A program made the position numbers and the translations under genes. Under the pieces are notes generated by a model. The model did not search any database. It was not told where the DNA came from and saw nothing but the letters and a program-made list of their open reading frames with translations. Of a stretch of DNA of 64,000 bases, positions 51,543 through 61,658 are shown one piece after another (position 1 is the stretch's first letter; every line of letters starts with the position of its first letter). This DNA is from Alphaproteobacteria bacterium (GTDB lineage: Bacteria; Pseudomonadota; Alphaproteobacteria; Micavibrionales; Micavibrionaceae), in NCBI GenBank assembly GCA_021775915.1, contig JAJFGW010000016.1:1-64000 (forward strand), in the 5' to 3' direction.

Positions 51543-51805
51543 TATCTGCCTTTCTTTATCATCTCTTCTGCTTCCCCATAGAAATCAATAACCTCCATTT
51601 CAATCAGAAAATAAATCACCAGCCAGATCATAGCAGCAAGGACGGAGGTTGCCAGAAATTTCAATCGCAAGCGCGGCTTCGCAGGGGCGCTGGATGTATG
51701 GCCCTCCTCCGGCTTTTCAATAGGATGATTACCCCATGGCAAAACCGTAAACAATGCGAGCCACCAGACCATAAGATAAAGAATTATACCGGTAAACCAG
51801 CTCAT
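51542..51805 (-). CDS. DUF1467 family membrane protein
   Basis: 87 residues, two membrane helices (about 4-24 and 49-70) and a short loop. The N-terminal stretch WWLALFTVLPWG is the mark of the DUF1467 family, which is found next to proS or rnj in many alphaproteobacteria. Function unknown. It begins 3 bases after the rnj stop. Confidence 0.85.
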   Translation of the reverse strand: MSWFTGIILYLMVWWLALFTVLPWGNHPIEKPEEGHTSSAPAKPRLRLKFLATSVLAAMIWLVIYFLIEMEVIDFYGEAEEMIKKGR

Positions 51806-51808
51806 ATC

Positions 51809-53488
51809 TTATACTCTCAGAACATGAACCGTGGTTTTTGGCTTAATACGCAGCACCATATTCACCATACGCCGGATACCAATGCGGATTTCATCGGACA
51901 CGGCACGATCGCTCTGGCGGAAATTCCTGTCCATATCGGCCAAAATATCTTCGATTTCATTCAATATATCTTCTTCCAGCTTCACCTCATCCTCATTTTT
52001 CGGATCAATCAGTCCCGTGCTTGTAAGCTGCGGATCAGCAACAAGGTCGCCGCGCTCATCCAGCACAACAGAGACGTGAATAGCGCCCGAAAATTGTAGC
52101 TTACGCCGCTCCCGTATTGCCTGATGATCTATATCAATGAGCCTGCCGGAATCAACAGCTAGCAAGCCGGTTTCCACATGTTCTATGACTTCGGAGTTGC
52201 CTTTTTTCAGCCGAATGACCGAGCCATTTTGCGGCACTATAACGTTTTTAATCTGGCATTTCCGCGCCAGATCAGCCTGCGCTTCAAGATGCTGGCGCTC
52301 GCCATGAACCGGCACAACAAGCTCCGGCTTTACCCATTGGTACATATCGGCGACTTCATCGCGGCAAGGGTGACCCGAAACATGGATCACATGGTCCGTA
52401 TCTGCTGCGCCAATGACCCTCACCCCGGCAGAAACCAGATCATTCTTGACCCCATTAATATCCTTTTCATTGCCAGGAATAGGCCGCGCCGAAAAGATAA
52501 CCGTATCGCCTTTACCCAACTTAACAGTTGAGCGCTGCCCCCGCGCTATTTTGGCGAGCGCTGCTCTGGCCTCTCCCTGTGATCCGGTCACGATGAGAAC
52601 CTGATTTTCCGCTGCCAGCCCTTCCAGATCCTCTTCGGAAACAATCTCGACTATGTCAGTCAGGTAACCGCAATCTTTGGCCGCCCCAACCATATTATTG
52701 AGCGAGCGCCCTACAACAGCAACACTACGGCCACAGCTTTCCGCCGCACGGCATATGCTTTGGATTCGGCCAATATTAGAAGAAAAACAGGTGACCGCAA
52801 TACGCCCCTCGCATTCCTTAAAAACAGCATCCAGCCCTTTTTCAACATCCTCTTCCGAACCGGAAAATCCGTTTACATTAGAATTCGTTGAATCGCCGAT
52901 ATAAGCCAAAACGCCCTCATCCCCGGCCTTTCTAAACGACTCTTCATCCGTCAGCCCGCCAATAACCGGTGCGCGGTCAAGGTTCCAATCGGCGCTGTGA
53001 ACAATTTTACCTTCATCCGTATCAATAATAACCGCGCAGGTTTCCGGTATAGAGTGCGCGACATGAACAAAGCGCGCTTTAAACGGCCCTAGTTCAACAG
53101 TTTCGTTATCCTCTACAACATGGATCTTCATGTCCTTGCAGGAAGGGTACTCCTCAATTTTTCGACGTAATACCGCAGCCGTGAATTTCGTGCAATATAC
53201 AGGACAGCGTAAACGCGGCCAGATATGAGGCACCGCACCAACATGGTCTTCATGAGCATGGGTCACGATCAATCCCAGTAAATCATCCTTACGATCAACA
53301 AGAAACTGCGGCTCCGGCACTATAATATCAACACCCGGCAAACGCTCATCGGCAAAGCCGATGCCCAGATCAATACCGATCCATTTACCCTGATAGGCAT
53401 AAATATTAAAATTCACGCCAAATTGCTCACTCCCGCCCAGAGGGATGAAATGGAGGTCGTTGGGGTCGAGGTCTAATTTTTGTTTCAT
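51809..53488 (-). CDS. rnj: Ribonuclease J
   Basis: 559 residues, metallo-beta-lactamase/beta-CASP nuclease. The metal site is HAHEDH (77-82), with further ligands in HVAHSIPETCAV and HSADWNLD; beta-CASP motifs include VSGHPCRDEVADMYQWVKPELVVPVHGERQH. It has 5'-3' exonuclease and endonuclease activity in RNA maturation and decay; alphaproteobacteria often carry it beside RNase E. Separated from coaX by 93 bases that hold a palindromic repeat. Confidence 0.95.
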   Translation of the reverse strand: MKQKLDLDPNDLHFIPLGGSEQFGVNFNIYAYQGKWIGIDLGIGFADERLPGVDIIVPEPQFLVDRKDDLLGLIVTHAHEDHVGAVPHIWPRLRCPVYCTKFTAAVLRRKIEEYPSCKDMKIHVVEDNETVELGPFKARFVHVAHSIPETCAVIIDTDEGKIVHSADWNLDRAPVIGGLTDEESFRKAGDEGVLAYIGDSTNSNVNGFSGSEEDVEKGLDAVFKECEGRIAVTCFSSNIGRIQSICRAAESCGRSVAVVGRSLNNMVGAAKDCGYLTDIVEIVSEEDLEGLAAENQVLIVTGSQGEARAALAKIARGQRSTVKLGKGDTVIFSARPIPGNEKDINGVKNDLVSAGVRVIGAADTDHVIHVSGHPCRDEVADMYQWVKPELVVPVHGERQHLEAQADLARKCQIKNVIVPQNGSVIRLKKGNSEVIEHVETGLLAVDSGRLIDIDHQAIRERRKLQFSGAIHVSVVLDERGDLVADPQLTSTGLIDPKNEDEVKLEEDILNEIEDILADMDRNFRQSDRAVSDEIRIGIRRMVNMVLRIKPKTTVHVLRV

Positions 53489-53499
53489 CTATATTTCCT

Positions 53500-53567
53500 T
53501 GTCATTCTAAAAGAGCACAAGCGACTGAAGAATCTTTTTGAGATCCTTCGCTGCACTCAGGATGACA
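53500..53567. repeat. Dispersed palindromic element (TGTCATTCT...AGGATGACA)
   Basis: A 68-base imperfect palindrome begins TGTCATTCT and ends AGGATGACA, with inner arms GAAGAATCT and GAGATCCTTC. This closely resembles a short intergenic repeat seen across many bacterial genomes. It fills the gap between coaX and rnj, which are otherwise packed in one operon, and would fold in the transcript. Confidence 0.65.
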
Positions 53568-53581
53568 TGTTTGGGTAATAA

Positions 53582-54358
53582 TCAAGCAGCCTGCTTTAAT
53601 TTCTGCTGTCTGTGTATGTGCAAAAGACCGCGTAAAGTCAAATCTTTATCCACGATTTCTATTCTTGTAACTGTATCGGCGAACAAATCAGCCAGCCCGC
53701 CGGTTGCAATAACAAGCGGCTTCACGCCCATTTCCTCTTCAATCCGCCGGAGCGACCCTTCAATCATACCGACATAGCCCCAATAAACACCGGAGCGCAT
53801 GGCACTGACCGTATCCGTACCAATAACAGCTTCCGGTTTTTTAATGCTGACTTTGGGTAATTGCGCCGCCGCCATATGCAGCGCCTCCATAGACAAATTA
53901 ACGCCCGGCGCAATAAGACCGCCGCAATAAGCGCCATCTTCATTAATAACATCAAAGGTGGTGGCCGTACCAAAATCAACGACAATGGCCGGCGCTTTAT
54001 AATGGTTTAGCACCGCCACAGCATTGACCAGACGGTCATCACCCACTTCGGCAGGCTTATCGAGATTAACCTGAACATCAATAATATCGTGAGAGACCAT
54101 TGTCGCTTCACATTTAAAACTTCCCCGGCAAAGCTGTATCAAATGAAAATTAACATCCGGCACAACGGAACAAACAATCGCGGCGCCAACTTGTCCGAAC
54201 GTAAGCTTTTCCTGCGTAAAAAGCTGGAACAGCCACGCCGCATATTCATCAGACGTGCGCCCGCTATCGGTCTTGCAGCGCCAAACATGCTGGCGCGCTT
54301 CCCCATCATAAACGGCAAAGACTATATTTGTGTTTCCGGCATCAACTGTAAGAAGCAT
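53582..54358 (-). CDS. coaX: Type III pantothenate kinase
   Basis: 258 residues, ASKHA fold. Phosphate-1 motif VDAGNTNIVFAVYDG, VGDDRLVNAVA, VDFGTATTFDVI, and GGLIAPGVNLSMEALH with GRT-type region. It makes 4'-phosphopantothenate, the first step of CoA synthesis, and is insensitive to CoA in known members. Directly abuts birA with no gap. Confidence 0.95.
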   Translation of the reverse strand: MLLTVDAGNTNIVFAVYDGEARQHVWRCKTDSGRTSDEYAAWLFQLFTQEKLTFGQVGAAIVCSVVPDVNFHLIQLCRGSFKCEATMVSHDIIDVQVNLDKPAEVGDDRLVNAVAVLNHYKAPAIVVDFGTATTFDVINEDGAYCGGLIAPGVNLSMEALHMAAAQLPKVSIKKPEAVIGTDTVSAMRSGVYWGYVGMIEGSLRRIEEEMGVKPLVIATGGLADLFADTVTRIEIVDKDLTLRGLLHIHRQQKLKQAA

Positions 54359-55078
54359 TTAAATCCTTTCAAGTTCCTGAAAATACACCTCGCCGGAGCT
54401 TATGTCAAAAATTTTACCCTTATGGTCTTCCAGGATTAACGCGCCATCCTCGTTTATTTCCTTAAAGACACCTTCCTGCTCTTTGCCGGAAACCGTGACT
54501 TTCAGATTTTCATTCAGGCCATGCGCCTGCGCGAGCCATGCCGCGCGAATATCGGCAAAACCATGCTCCTGCCATTGCGTATAATATTGCCCCAACTTCT
54601 CAAGCACAAGGTCACGAAAAGGGTGAATAGCGACCCTGTTTTCACCGGACAAGTCCTTCAAACAAACAGCATTCTCCGGCGCGGCCAAAATATTGACCCC
54701 CATGCCCAGAGCATAGCCATCACCTTCTTTTTCTATCAGGATGCCGGAAACCTTCTTACCATCGATTAAAATGTCATTGGGCCATTTGAGGGTTTTATTA
54801 TGCCCCTCTTCCAGCACCTCATCCATAGCGGCAGAGAGCGCCACGGCAGCGACAAATGACAACTGCCCCGCCTGCTGTATCGGACAGTCAGGGCGCAATA
54901 AAACAGACACATAGAGATTACCGAGCGGGGAATCCCACTTGTTCCCGCGTCGCCCTCGCCCCTTTTGTTGTTCAAGACATTGAACAACTGTGCCTTCGGG
55001 AAGCCCCTCCGCTGACAGCTCCTTCACATAGTCCTGCGTCGAAGGGAGGGAGGCGTAAGTATGTACTTTAAAATCCAT
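54359..55078 (-). CDS. birA: Biotin-protein ligase (BirA, no DNA-binding domain)
   Basis: 239 residues, the catalytic and C-terminal domains only; the N-terminal helix-turn-helix of E. coli BirA is absent, so it is not expected to act as a repressor. Biotin and AMP sites: STQDYVK (13-19), GRGRRGNKW (40-48), GNLYVSVLLRP and KWPNDILIDGKKVSGILIE. It attaches biotin to acetyl-CoA carboxylase and similar enzymes. Follows nuoN by 2 bases, the common alphaproteobacterial linkage. Confidence 0.94.
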   Translation of the reverse strand: MDFKVHTYASLPSTQDYVKELSAEGLPEGTVVQCLEQQKGRGRRGNKWDSPLGNLYVSVLLRPDCPIQQAGQLSFVAAVALSAAMDEVLEEGHNKTLKWPNDILIDGKKVSGILIEKEGDGYALGMGVNILAAPENAVCLKDLSGENRVAIHPFRDLVLEKLGQYYTQWQEHGFADIRAAWLAQAHGLNENLKVTVSGKEQEGVFKEINEDGALILEDHKGKIFDISSGEVYFQELERI

Positions 55079-55080
55079 GA

Positions 55081-56529
55081 TTACCCGGCGAACAAAGCCG
55101 AAGCCGCGTTCATTCCTGTTGTAACCAGGCTATCAGGCGAAAGAATAAAGAGCAGGATAAAACCAACACTAGCAAAAACCACAGCCTGCTTGGAAAAGGC
55201 TGGTTGCGGATCAAAAGCGTCTGCCGGTTCATCAAAGAACATAACTTTCACAACGCGCAAATAATAGAACGCCGCCACAACAGAGGTTAAAATACCGAGC
55301 ACGGCCAGAATATAAAAGCCCGAAGCCACGGCAGCTTTAAAAATAAGCATCTTACCAAAGAACCCGGCCAAGGGAGGAATACCACTCATCGAAAACATTA
55401 AGATCGCCATGGCATAGGCCATTAACGGGTTCGTACGAGAAAACCCTGCCAGGTCACCAATTTTTTCAACCGCTACGCCACCCCGGCGCATGGTCAGGAT
55501 GATGCTAAAAACGCCTGCAGTCATAATCATATAAAGAACCAGATAAACAACAACAGCGCTAATCCCCTCCATTGTACCAGATACAACACCGATCAAAACA
55601 TAACCCATATTTCCAATCGAGCTATAAGCCATCAGGCGTTTGATATTGTCTTGTGCAATAGCGGCAAAAGCGCCAAGCGCCATCGAAGCCATAGACAGGA
55701 ACCAGATAATTTGTTGCCACTCACCAATAATAGGGCCAAACGGGCCAAACAAAAGCCGGATCAATAAGGCCATCGCTGCGACTTTGGGTACAATCGCAAA
55801 CAAGGCCGTAACAGAAGTCGGTGCACCTTCATAAACGTCCGGTGTCCACATGTGGAACGGCACAGCCGAAATTTTAAAGGCCAGACCGGTAAGCACAAAA
55901 ACAAGCCCTATAATCAAGCCAAGACCCGGCTCTGTTCCTGAGAGCGTCGCGGCAATCGTGTCAAATCCGACCGAGCCTGTATAACCGTAAATGAGCGACG
56001 CGCCGAAAAGCAGCATCCCGGATGCGAGCGCACCCAGAATAAAATACTTAATTCCGGCCTCCGCCGACTTGATATGGTCACGCCGAAAGGCCGCCAGCAC
56101 ATAAAGACTTAGAGCTTGCAGCTCTAGCCCCATATACATGGAAAGCAGATTATTCGCCGAGATCATCAACATCATGCCCAAACCGGCGAACAGAACGAGT
56201 ATCGGATATTCAAACCGCGCCATTTGTTCCTGATAAAGATAGCGCACAGAAATAGCCATCGTGACCATAAGTCCGAGCAATACAAACAGCTTCATGAACC
56301 CGGCAAACCGATCGAGTATAAACATACCGCCGAAGCTTGTTGTCCGTTCCCAATCCAGTCCCAGCAAGAAAGTTGCCGCCAGAGCGAAACTGCCGATAGT
56401 CGCCCAGCACAACATCTTTGTGCCTTCGTTGCCGCGAAATACGCCGGCAATCAAAAGAACCATCCCAGCAATCGCTAAAAACATCTCCGGCAAGGCTGGC
56501 GTTATATATGCCCAGCTAAACTCACTCAT
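55081..56529 (-). CDS. nuoN: NADH-quinone oxidoreductase subunit N
   Basis: The ORF extends to 56562 inside nuoM; the ATG at 56527-56529 ([16 protein letters not shown]) has GGGAGA upstream and gives 482 residues, overlapping the nuoM stop by 8 bases. A 14-helix antiporter-like subunit of complex I, with the usual [15 protein letters not shown] (transmembrane Glu), [35 protein letters not shown] and [16 protein letters not shown]. It takes part in proton pumping. Confidence 0.96.
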   Translation of the reverse strand: MSEFSWAYITPALPEMFLAIAGMVLLIAGVFRGNEGTKMLCWATIGSFALAATFLLGLDWERTTSFGGMFILDRFAGFMKLFVLLGLMVTMAISVRYLYQEQMARFEYPILVLFAGLGMMLMISANNLLSMYMGLELQALSLYVLAAFRRDHIKSAEAGIKYFILGALASGMLLFGASLIYGYTGSVGFDTIAATLSGTEPGLGLIIGLVFVLTGLAFKISAVPFHMWTPDVYEGAPTSVTALFAIVPKVAAMALLIRLLFGPFGPIIGEWQQIIWFLSMASMALGAFAAIAQDNIKRLMAYSSIGNMGYVLIGVVSGTMEGISAVVVYLVLYMIMTAGVFSIILTMRRGGVAVEKIGDLAGFSRTNPLMAYAMAILMFSMSGIPPLAGFFGKMLIFKAAVASGFYILAVLGILTSVVAAFYYLRVVKVMFFDEPADAFDPQPAFSKQAVVFASVGFILLFILSPDSLVTTGMNAASALFAG

Positions 56530-58066
56530 AATTATCTCCCTCTCCTGCTGCAGGTTCAACATTTAAAACCTGCATGTCTGGAACTTGTAAGCCCGCCATA
56601 TATTGCCCGTGTAACTTATCGACAGAGGGTGAAATACGATCCATCACAAAATTCGGGAAGACGCCGAGAAAAATAACAAGTAAAACCAGAGGCACAAAAA
56701 TACCCACTTCACGCGGACTCAAATCCAGCATTTGGGCTGCATCTTCATTATCCTGTGTTCCAAACATAACCCGCTTATAGAGCATGAGCATGTAAAGCGC
56801 CCCAAGAACAATGCCGGTTGTCGCAAACAGAGCCACCGTCGTATCAACCGAGAACGCTGCCAGCAATGAGAGGAACTCACCAACAAAGCCGCTTGTCCCC
56901 GGCAAACCGACAGAGCCGAGCATAAACACCATGAAGACAACCGCATATTTGGGCATATTTTTAACAAGCCCGCCATAACGCGCAATATCCCGCGTATGCA
57001 GCCGGTCATAAATAACGCCGACGCTCAAAAACAGCGCCGCAGAAATAACGCCGTGGCTAATCATCTGGAAGATACCGCCCTCAATACCCTCTATCGTCGC
57101 CGTAAAGATTCCGAGCGTTACAAACCCCATATGCGCGACCGAAGAATAAGCAATTAGCTTTTTCATGTCCTCCTGCACAAGCGCCACAAGCGAGGTGTAA
57201 ATAATCGCGACAACCGAGAGCCAATACACAAAATCAGCAAAATAAAGGCTAGCCTCCGGGAACATCGGCAGGGAAAAGCGCAAAAACCCATAGCCTCCCA
57301 TTTTCAAAAGCACACCTGCCAGAATCACAGACCCCGCGGTTGGTGCCTCCACATGCGCATCAGGCAACCATGTATGGACCGGCCACATCGGCATCTTGAC
57401 CGCAAAGCTGGCAAAGAACGCCAGCCACAGCCACATTTGCAGATCACGCGCCACCGGATTTTCGATCAAAGTTTGAATATCCGTTGTCCCAACCTCAACA
57501 TAAAGCGTCAGTAGCGCCAGCAGCATTAAAACAGAGCCCAACAACGTATAAAGGAAAAATTTAAACGCAGAATAAACCCGGCGCGGGCCGCCCCAAACTC
57601 CGATAATAAGAAACATCGGAATTAAAACGCCCTCAAAAAACACGTAGAACAACATTGAATCCAGAGCACAGAATGTCCCGATCATCATGGTTTCCAGCAC
57701 CAGAAACGCGATCATATATTCCTTAACGCGGGTCTTGATCGAATTCCAGCTCGCCAAAATACAGAGCGGCGTTAAAAATGCCGACAAGGCCACAAAGAAA
57801 ACCGAAATACCGTCAACGCCCATATGGTAGGAAATACCGAGCGAAGGAAACCAGTCCGCCTGCTCGACAAACTGAAAATCTGCCGTACTGCCGTCAAATC
57901 GTCCAAGTAAATACAGCGATAAAACGAAAGTAAATGTCGAGGTATAAAACGCTGTAAACTTAGCGTTTCGTGCCACTGTTTCAGCACCGCCCCGGATCAA
58001 AAATATAAACAGTGCTCCAATCAACGGCAGCGCCGTCATCAATGATAAAATTGGAAAATCAATCAT
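56522..58066 (-). CDS. nuoM: NADH-quinone oxidoreductase subunit M
   Basis: 514 residues, antiporter-like complex I subunit. Typical stretches: [39 protein letters not shown] (key Glu), [49 protein letters not shown] and [16 protein letters not shown]. It starts 3 bases after the nuoL stop. Confidence 0.97.
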   Translation of the reverse strand: MIDFPILSLMTALPLIGALFIFLIRGGAETVARNAKFTAFYTSTFTFVLSLYLLGRFDGSTADFQFVEQADWFPSLGISYHMGVDGISVFFVALSAFLTPLCILASWNSIKTRVKEYMIAFLVLETMMIGTFCALDSMLFYVFFEGVLIPMFLIIGVWGGPRRVYSAFKFFLYTLLGSVLMLLALLTLYVEVGTTDIQTLIENPVARDLQMWLWLAFFASFAVKMPMWPVHTWLPDAHVEAPTAGSVILAGVLLKMGGYGFLRFSLPMFPEASLYFADFVYWLSVVAIIYTSLVALVQEDMKKLIAYSSVAHMGFVTLGIFTATIEGIEGGIFQMISHGVISAALFLSVGVIYDRLHTRDIARYGGLVKNMPKYAVVFMVFMLGSVGLPGTSGFVGEFLSLLAAFSVDTTVALFATTGIVLGALYMLMLYKRVMFGTQDNEDAAQMLDLSPREVGIFVPLVLLVIFLGVFPNFVMDRISPSVDKLHGQYMAGLQVPDMQVLNVEPAAGEGDNYE

Positions 58067-58069
58067 ACT

Positions 58070-60064
58070 CTAGGACCCCAACATCATTTTATAAGCAAAC
58101 CACGAAATAATACCGATCAAGCCAATAATCATAACAAAGGCATACTGGTACAAATATCCGCTCTGAAAACGGCTCAGGATTCTGGCTGTTTGCATGGATG
58201 CCCCGGCGACACCATCCGGCCCCATCCCATCAATGATCTTTTTATCACCAACAGAAAAGCCGCGGCCTATGCACCAGACATTTTTGACAAACAGCCGGTC
58301 ATAAAGCTCATCAAAATACCATTTATTAAAGGACAGCTTATAAAGCGGCGCGATCTTGCCTGCCAGTTTTTGAGCTATCCCTTCGCACCACATATAAATT
58401 AAATAAGCGAGAAGAATGCCGAAGAGCGCCATAACAATCGGCAGTTTCTTCACCCAAACCGGAACATGGTGGGCGGCTTCAATTGTGTCATTTTCAGGCA
58501 GCACCTTTATACTCTCGCCCCAGAAATGCTCTTTGTCCCAAATGTTTACAAATTCAGATTCACTTACAATATCATTGCTGTGACCTTCTTCACTGGCCGA
58601 GCCAACAAACCCGCCATAAAAGACAGACCCGGCCAAGATCGCCCCGGTTGCCAGAACAATCAGAGGCGAGAGCATCACGGACGGTGATTCATGAACGTGA
58701 TCCATGACTTTCTTGCTCGCCCGCGGCTTGCCGTGAAAGGTCAACAAAATAAGACGCCAGCTATAAAAGGCTGTCATGAAAGCAGCGGCTATCCCCATCC
58801 AGAAGGCATACATCCCAAACCAGCTATGGTCAGCAAACGCCGCTTCCAAAATCATGTCTTTGGAATAATAACCGGCAAAAAACGGCAACCCGGCCAACGC
58901 GAGCGAGCCAATCCACATCAAAACATAAGTCGTCGGAATAAGCTTCCACAACCCGCCCATCTTGCGCATATCCTGTTCATCCGACATAGCATGAATAACA
59001 GAGCCTGCACCAAGGAAGAGCAGTGCTTTGAAAAACGCATGTGTCATCAGGTGGAAAATCGCCGCGCCATAAGCCGACACACCAATGGCAAAAAACATAT
59101 AACCAAGTTGACTCATCGTTGAATAGGCAATCACGCGCTTAATATCAAACTGCGTCAAACCAATTGTCGCCGCAACAAAGGCCGTTGTTGCCCCGGTGAT
59201 ACACACAATCTGCAACGCAAAGGGCGCATATTCAAATACCGGCGAAAATCTGACCAGCAAAAACACACCGGCAGTCACCATCGTTGCCGCATGAATAAGC
59301 GCAGAAACAGGTGTTGGCCCTTCCATAGCGTCCGGCAACCACGTATGCAAACCAAGCTGCGCGGATTTACCCACTGCGCCCATAAACAAAAGTAGGCTTA
59401 TTACGGTCAGAGAATGAAGCTCCCACCACAAAAAGTTAAATGTGTGTGTCGCCAGCTCCGGTGCCTTCATAAAAATCTCGTCAAACTGGACGCTACCAAA
59501 AACAAGGAATGTCGCCATAATGCCGAGCGCCAGACCAAAGTCGCCAACGCGGTTCACAACAAAAGCCTTAACCGCCGCTTTATTTGCGCTTTCCTTATGG
59601 TTCCAGAACCCAATCAAAAGATAAGAGGCCAGCCCGACCCCTTCCCAACCAAAGAAAAGCTGAAGAAGGTTATCAGCCGTTACCAGCATCAGCATCGCAA
59701 AAGTAAACAAACTCAAATAAGCCATAAAGCGCGCGCGGCTTTTATCATGTGCCATATAACCGATAGAATATACATGAACACAAGCCGATACGATATTGAT
59801 AACACACAACATTATAGCAGTAAGCTGGTCAACCCGCAAAGCCCATTCGACCTCAAAATCACCCGCGCTAATCCAGCTTGCCAGCATCACGGTGCGGACG
59901 TCACTATCAAACACAACATCAAAAAACAGGACACAAGAACAAAACGCCGCCAGGATAACTCCGGCACAAGTCACAAACTGCGCTCCTTCATCACCAATTT
60001 GCTTACCAAACAGTCCGGCAATCAAAAAAGCAAATAACGGTGGGAATACAGCTAATATCTCCAT
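58070..60064 (-). CDS. nuoL: NADH-quinone oxidoreductase subunit L
   Basis: 664 residues, the largest antiporter-like subunit, with a C-terminal extension that includes the lateral helix. Motifs: FFGWEGVGLASYLLIGFW, QLGLHTWLPDAMEGPTPVSALIHAATMVTAGVFL, FDIKRVIAYSTMSQLGYMF and LPFFAGYYSKDMILE. Three bases after nuoK. Confidence 0.97.
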   Translation of the reverse strand: MEILAVFPPLFAFLIAGLFGKQIGDEGAQFVTCAGVILAAFCSCVLFFDVVFDSDVRTVMLASWISAGDFEVEWALRVDQLTAIMLCVINIVSACVHVYSIGYMAHDKSRARFMAYLSLFTFAMLMLVTADNLLQLFFGWEGVGLASYLLIGFWNHKESANKAAVKAFVVNRVGDFGLALGIMATFLVFGSVQFDEIFMKAPELATHTFNFLWWELHSLTVISLLLFMGAVGKSAQLGLHTWLPDAMEGPTPVSALIHAATMVTAGVFLLVRFSPVFEYAPFALQIVCITGATTAFVAATIGLTQFDIKRVIAYSTMSQLGYMFFAIGVSAYGAAIFHLMTHAFFKALLFLGAGSVIHAMSDEQDMRKMGGLWKLIPTTYVLMWIGSLALAGLPFFAGYYSKDMILEAAFADHSWFGMYAFWMGIAAAFMTAFYSWRLILLTFHGKPRASKKVMDHVHESPSVMLSPLIVLATGAILAGSVFYGGFVGSASEEGHSNDIVSESEFVNIWDKEHFWGESIKVLPENDTIEAAHHVPVWVKKLPIVMALFGILLAYLIYMWCEGIAQKLAGKIAPLYKLSFNKWYFDELYDRLFVKNVWCIGRGFSVGDKKIIDGMGPDGVAGASMQTARILSRFQSGYLYQYAFVMIIGLIGIISWFAYKMMLGS

Positions 60065-60067
60065 AAC

Positions 60068-60382
60068 CTACCCCTTCATCCCGGAAATGTCTTCAACAGC
60101 GATAGAGCCTTTGCTCCGGAAGAAGACGACAAGAATAGCAAGCCCAATCGCCGCCTCTGCCGCCGCAACAGTCAGTATGAACATGGCAAAAACCTGCCCC
60201 GCCATATCCCCCATAAAAGACGAAAAGGTGACAAAATTTATATTCACGGCCAAAAGCATCAGCTCAATCGACATTAAAATAATGATTACATTTTTACGAT
60301 TCAGGAAAATACCAAACACGCCAATTGTAAATATCAGCCCGCCGAGCATCAGATAATGATTTAATCCAATTTCCATACTCAA
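60068..60382 (-). CDS. nuoK: NADH-quinone oxidoreductase subunit K
   Basis: 104 residues, three membrane helices with buried acidic residues in [16 protein letters not shown] and [18 protein letters not shown], as the family requires for proton transfer. The start overlaps the nuoJ stop by 4 bases. Confidence 0.97.
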   Translation of the reverse strand: MSMEIGLNHYLMLGGLIFTIGVFGIFLNRKNVIIILMSIELMLLAVNINFVTFSSFMGDMAGQVFAMFILTVAAAEAAIGLAILVVFFRSKGSIAVEDISGMKG

Positions 60383-60987
60383 GCCCCCGACCCTGAATTT
60401 ACTTTTTTGATTTCCATTGAATCCTCAACCGTACGCGAGAACTGGTCCGCCACTTTTTGTTTTCTTACACCGCCCCTCGTCCGCAAGCTCAAAACAATCG
60501 CACCAATCATAGACACGAGGAGAATAAGCCCGGCAATCTGGAAGGCAAAAACATATTCGGTGTAAAGCAATGCGCCCAGAGATTCTGTATTCGACACACC
60601 CTCAACAATCGGCGCCGCGCGGTTCATCTCCACCTGCGGCGCAAACTGCCACGCACTATAAAGAGCAAAAAGCTCCGCCAGCAACACACCGCCAAGCAAC
60701 AAACCTATGGGAACATATTGCATTGCCCCTTTGCGTAGGTCAGAAAAGCTAATATCGAGCATCATCACAACAAACAGGAACAACACCGCGACAGCCCCGA
60801 CATAAACAATCACCAATATCATTGCAATAAACTCGGCCCCGAGAAGAACAAACAACCCCGCCGTATTAAAGAAAGCGAGAATCAGAAACAAAACCGAATG
60901 CACAGGATTCCGCGCCGTGATAACCATCAAGGCGCTTAAAACCAGTATGGAGGCGAAAAGATAGAACGCTAAAGTCGAAATTATCAT
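60379..60987 (-). CDS. nuoJ: NADH-quinone oxidoreductase subunit J
   Basis: 202 residues with five membrane helices; the flexible helix 3 region reads [20 protein letters not shown]. The C-terminal roughly 40 residues are soluble and charged. nuoJ normally follows nuoI directly; here 2.1 kb with a plus-strand pagL gene and an unknown gene separate them, so nuoJ-K-L-M-N need a promoter of their own, possibly the weak one at 61024-61052. Confidence 0.96.
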   Translation of the reverse strand: MIISTLAFYLFASILVLSALMVITARNPVHSVLFLILAFFNTAGLFVLLGAEFIAMILVIVYVGAVAVLFLFVVMMLDISFSDLRKGAMQYVPIGLLLGGVLLAELFALYSAWQFAPQVEMNRAAPIVEGVSNTESLGALLYTEYVFAFQIAGLILLVSMIGAIVLSLRTRGGVRKQKVADQFSRTVEDSMEIKKVNSGSGA

Positions 60988-61023
60988 AATCAGGTGTACT
61001 CATTTGCTTAAAGTCAGCATAGA

Positions 61024-61052
61024 TATTTTTAGTATTTTAAAAGCGCTGCTTC
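61024..61052 (-). promoter_or_regulatory. Possible promoter for nuoJ-K-L-M-N
   Basis: Minus strand TTGAAG (61047-61052), 17-base spacer, TAAAAA (61024-61029), with a leader of about 30 bases to the nuoJ ATG. Weak match, but some promoter is needed here because nuoJ is cut off from nuoI. Confidence 0.3.
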
Positions 61053-61163
61053 AAGTGCGCATTGTTAAAAATATGCTTTTTACATTGATTTTTCTTTTAT
61101 ATCAGGGAAAAGTAGTGGAGATATTTATTTTGCCCAACTACTTTCAAAAAAAGGATACCGCCC

Positions 61164-61658
61164 GTGAAATACGCAAGTGTGCTTCTTGTTGCTCTTTTTG
61201 TTCTGGCTTTCTCTGCTCCGGCAAAAGCCGATGGCGACTTACTGAGTATCGGTCTTGGTTATTACGACATAAACGACAATGAAGATGCTGCCGATTTTCG
61301 GCTTGAATATCGTTGGGACACCCCCCTGCTCTGGGTTATTGAACCATGGGTTGGCGCTGAGGTCAGCTCAGACGGTGCCATTTATGGTGTCGGCGGCATT
61401 CTGGCCGACATACAATTTCAAAACGGTTTTCTGATTACGCCGAGTTTTGGTGCAGGACTCTACAGTGATGGCGACGGTAAAGACCTAGGACATGTTGTTG
61501 AATTTCGTTCCCAGCTTGAGCTTGGCTATGAATTTGATAATTTTTCCCGTATAGGAATTGCCGGCGGGCACATCTCAAATGCAGGGTTGGATGATAGAAA
61601 CCCCGGTACGGAATTCCTGAACCTATACTATCACGTTCCGATCGATCACTGGTTTTGA
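61164..61658 (+). CDS. pagL: PagL-like lipid A 3-O-deacylase / acyloxyacyl hydrolase
   Basis: 164 residues starting at a GTG with AAGGA eight bases upstream. Signal peptide at about 1-22 (cleavage after AKA), then an eight-strand outer-membrane barrel of PagL type. The active-site triad of the family is present: H136 and S138 in GGHISNAGL and E150 in NPGTEFLNLYY. PagL removes the 3-linked hydroxyacyl chain from lipid A at the outer membrane, changing endotoxin structure and envelope stability. It is the only plus-strand gene in the nuo region. Its last 13 bases overlap the end of the next minus-strand gene. Confidence 0.85.
   Translation: MKYASVLLVALFVLAFSAPAKADGDLLSIGLGYYDINDNEDAADFRLEYRWDTPLLWVIEPWVGAEVSSDGAIYGVGGILADIQFQNGFLITPSFGAGLYSDGDGKDLGHVVEFRSQLELGYEFDNFSRIGIAGGHISNAGLDDRNPGTEFLNLYYHVPIDHWF

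Noticed and set aside
51503-52099. 198-residue plus-strand ORF
   Set aside because: Spans three minus-strand genes in antisense; a shadow.
59414-60037. 207-residue plus-strand ORF
   Set aside because: Antisense shadow of nuoL, with a low-complexity Lys/His/Gln-rich translation.
61004-61282. 92-residue plus-strand ORF before pagL
   Set aside because: Out of frame with the signal-peptide-bearing pagL, which has the better start and domain; the 5' part is AT-rich leader.
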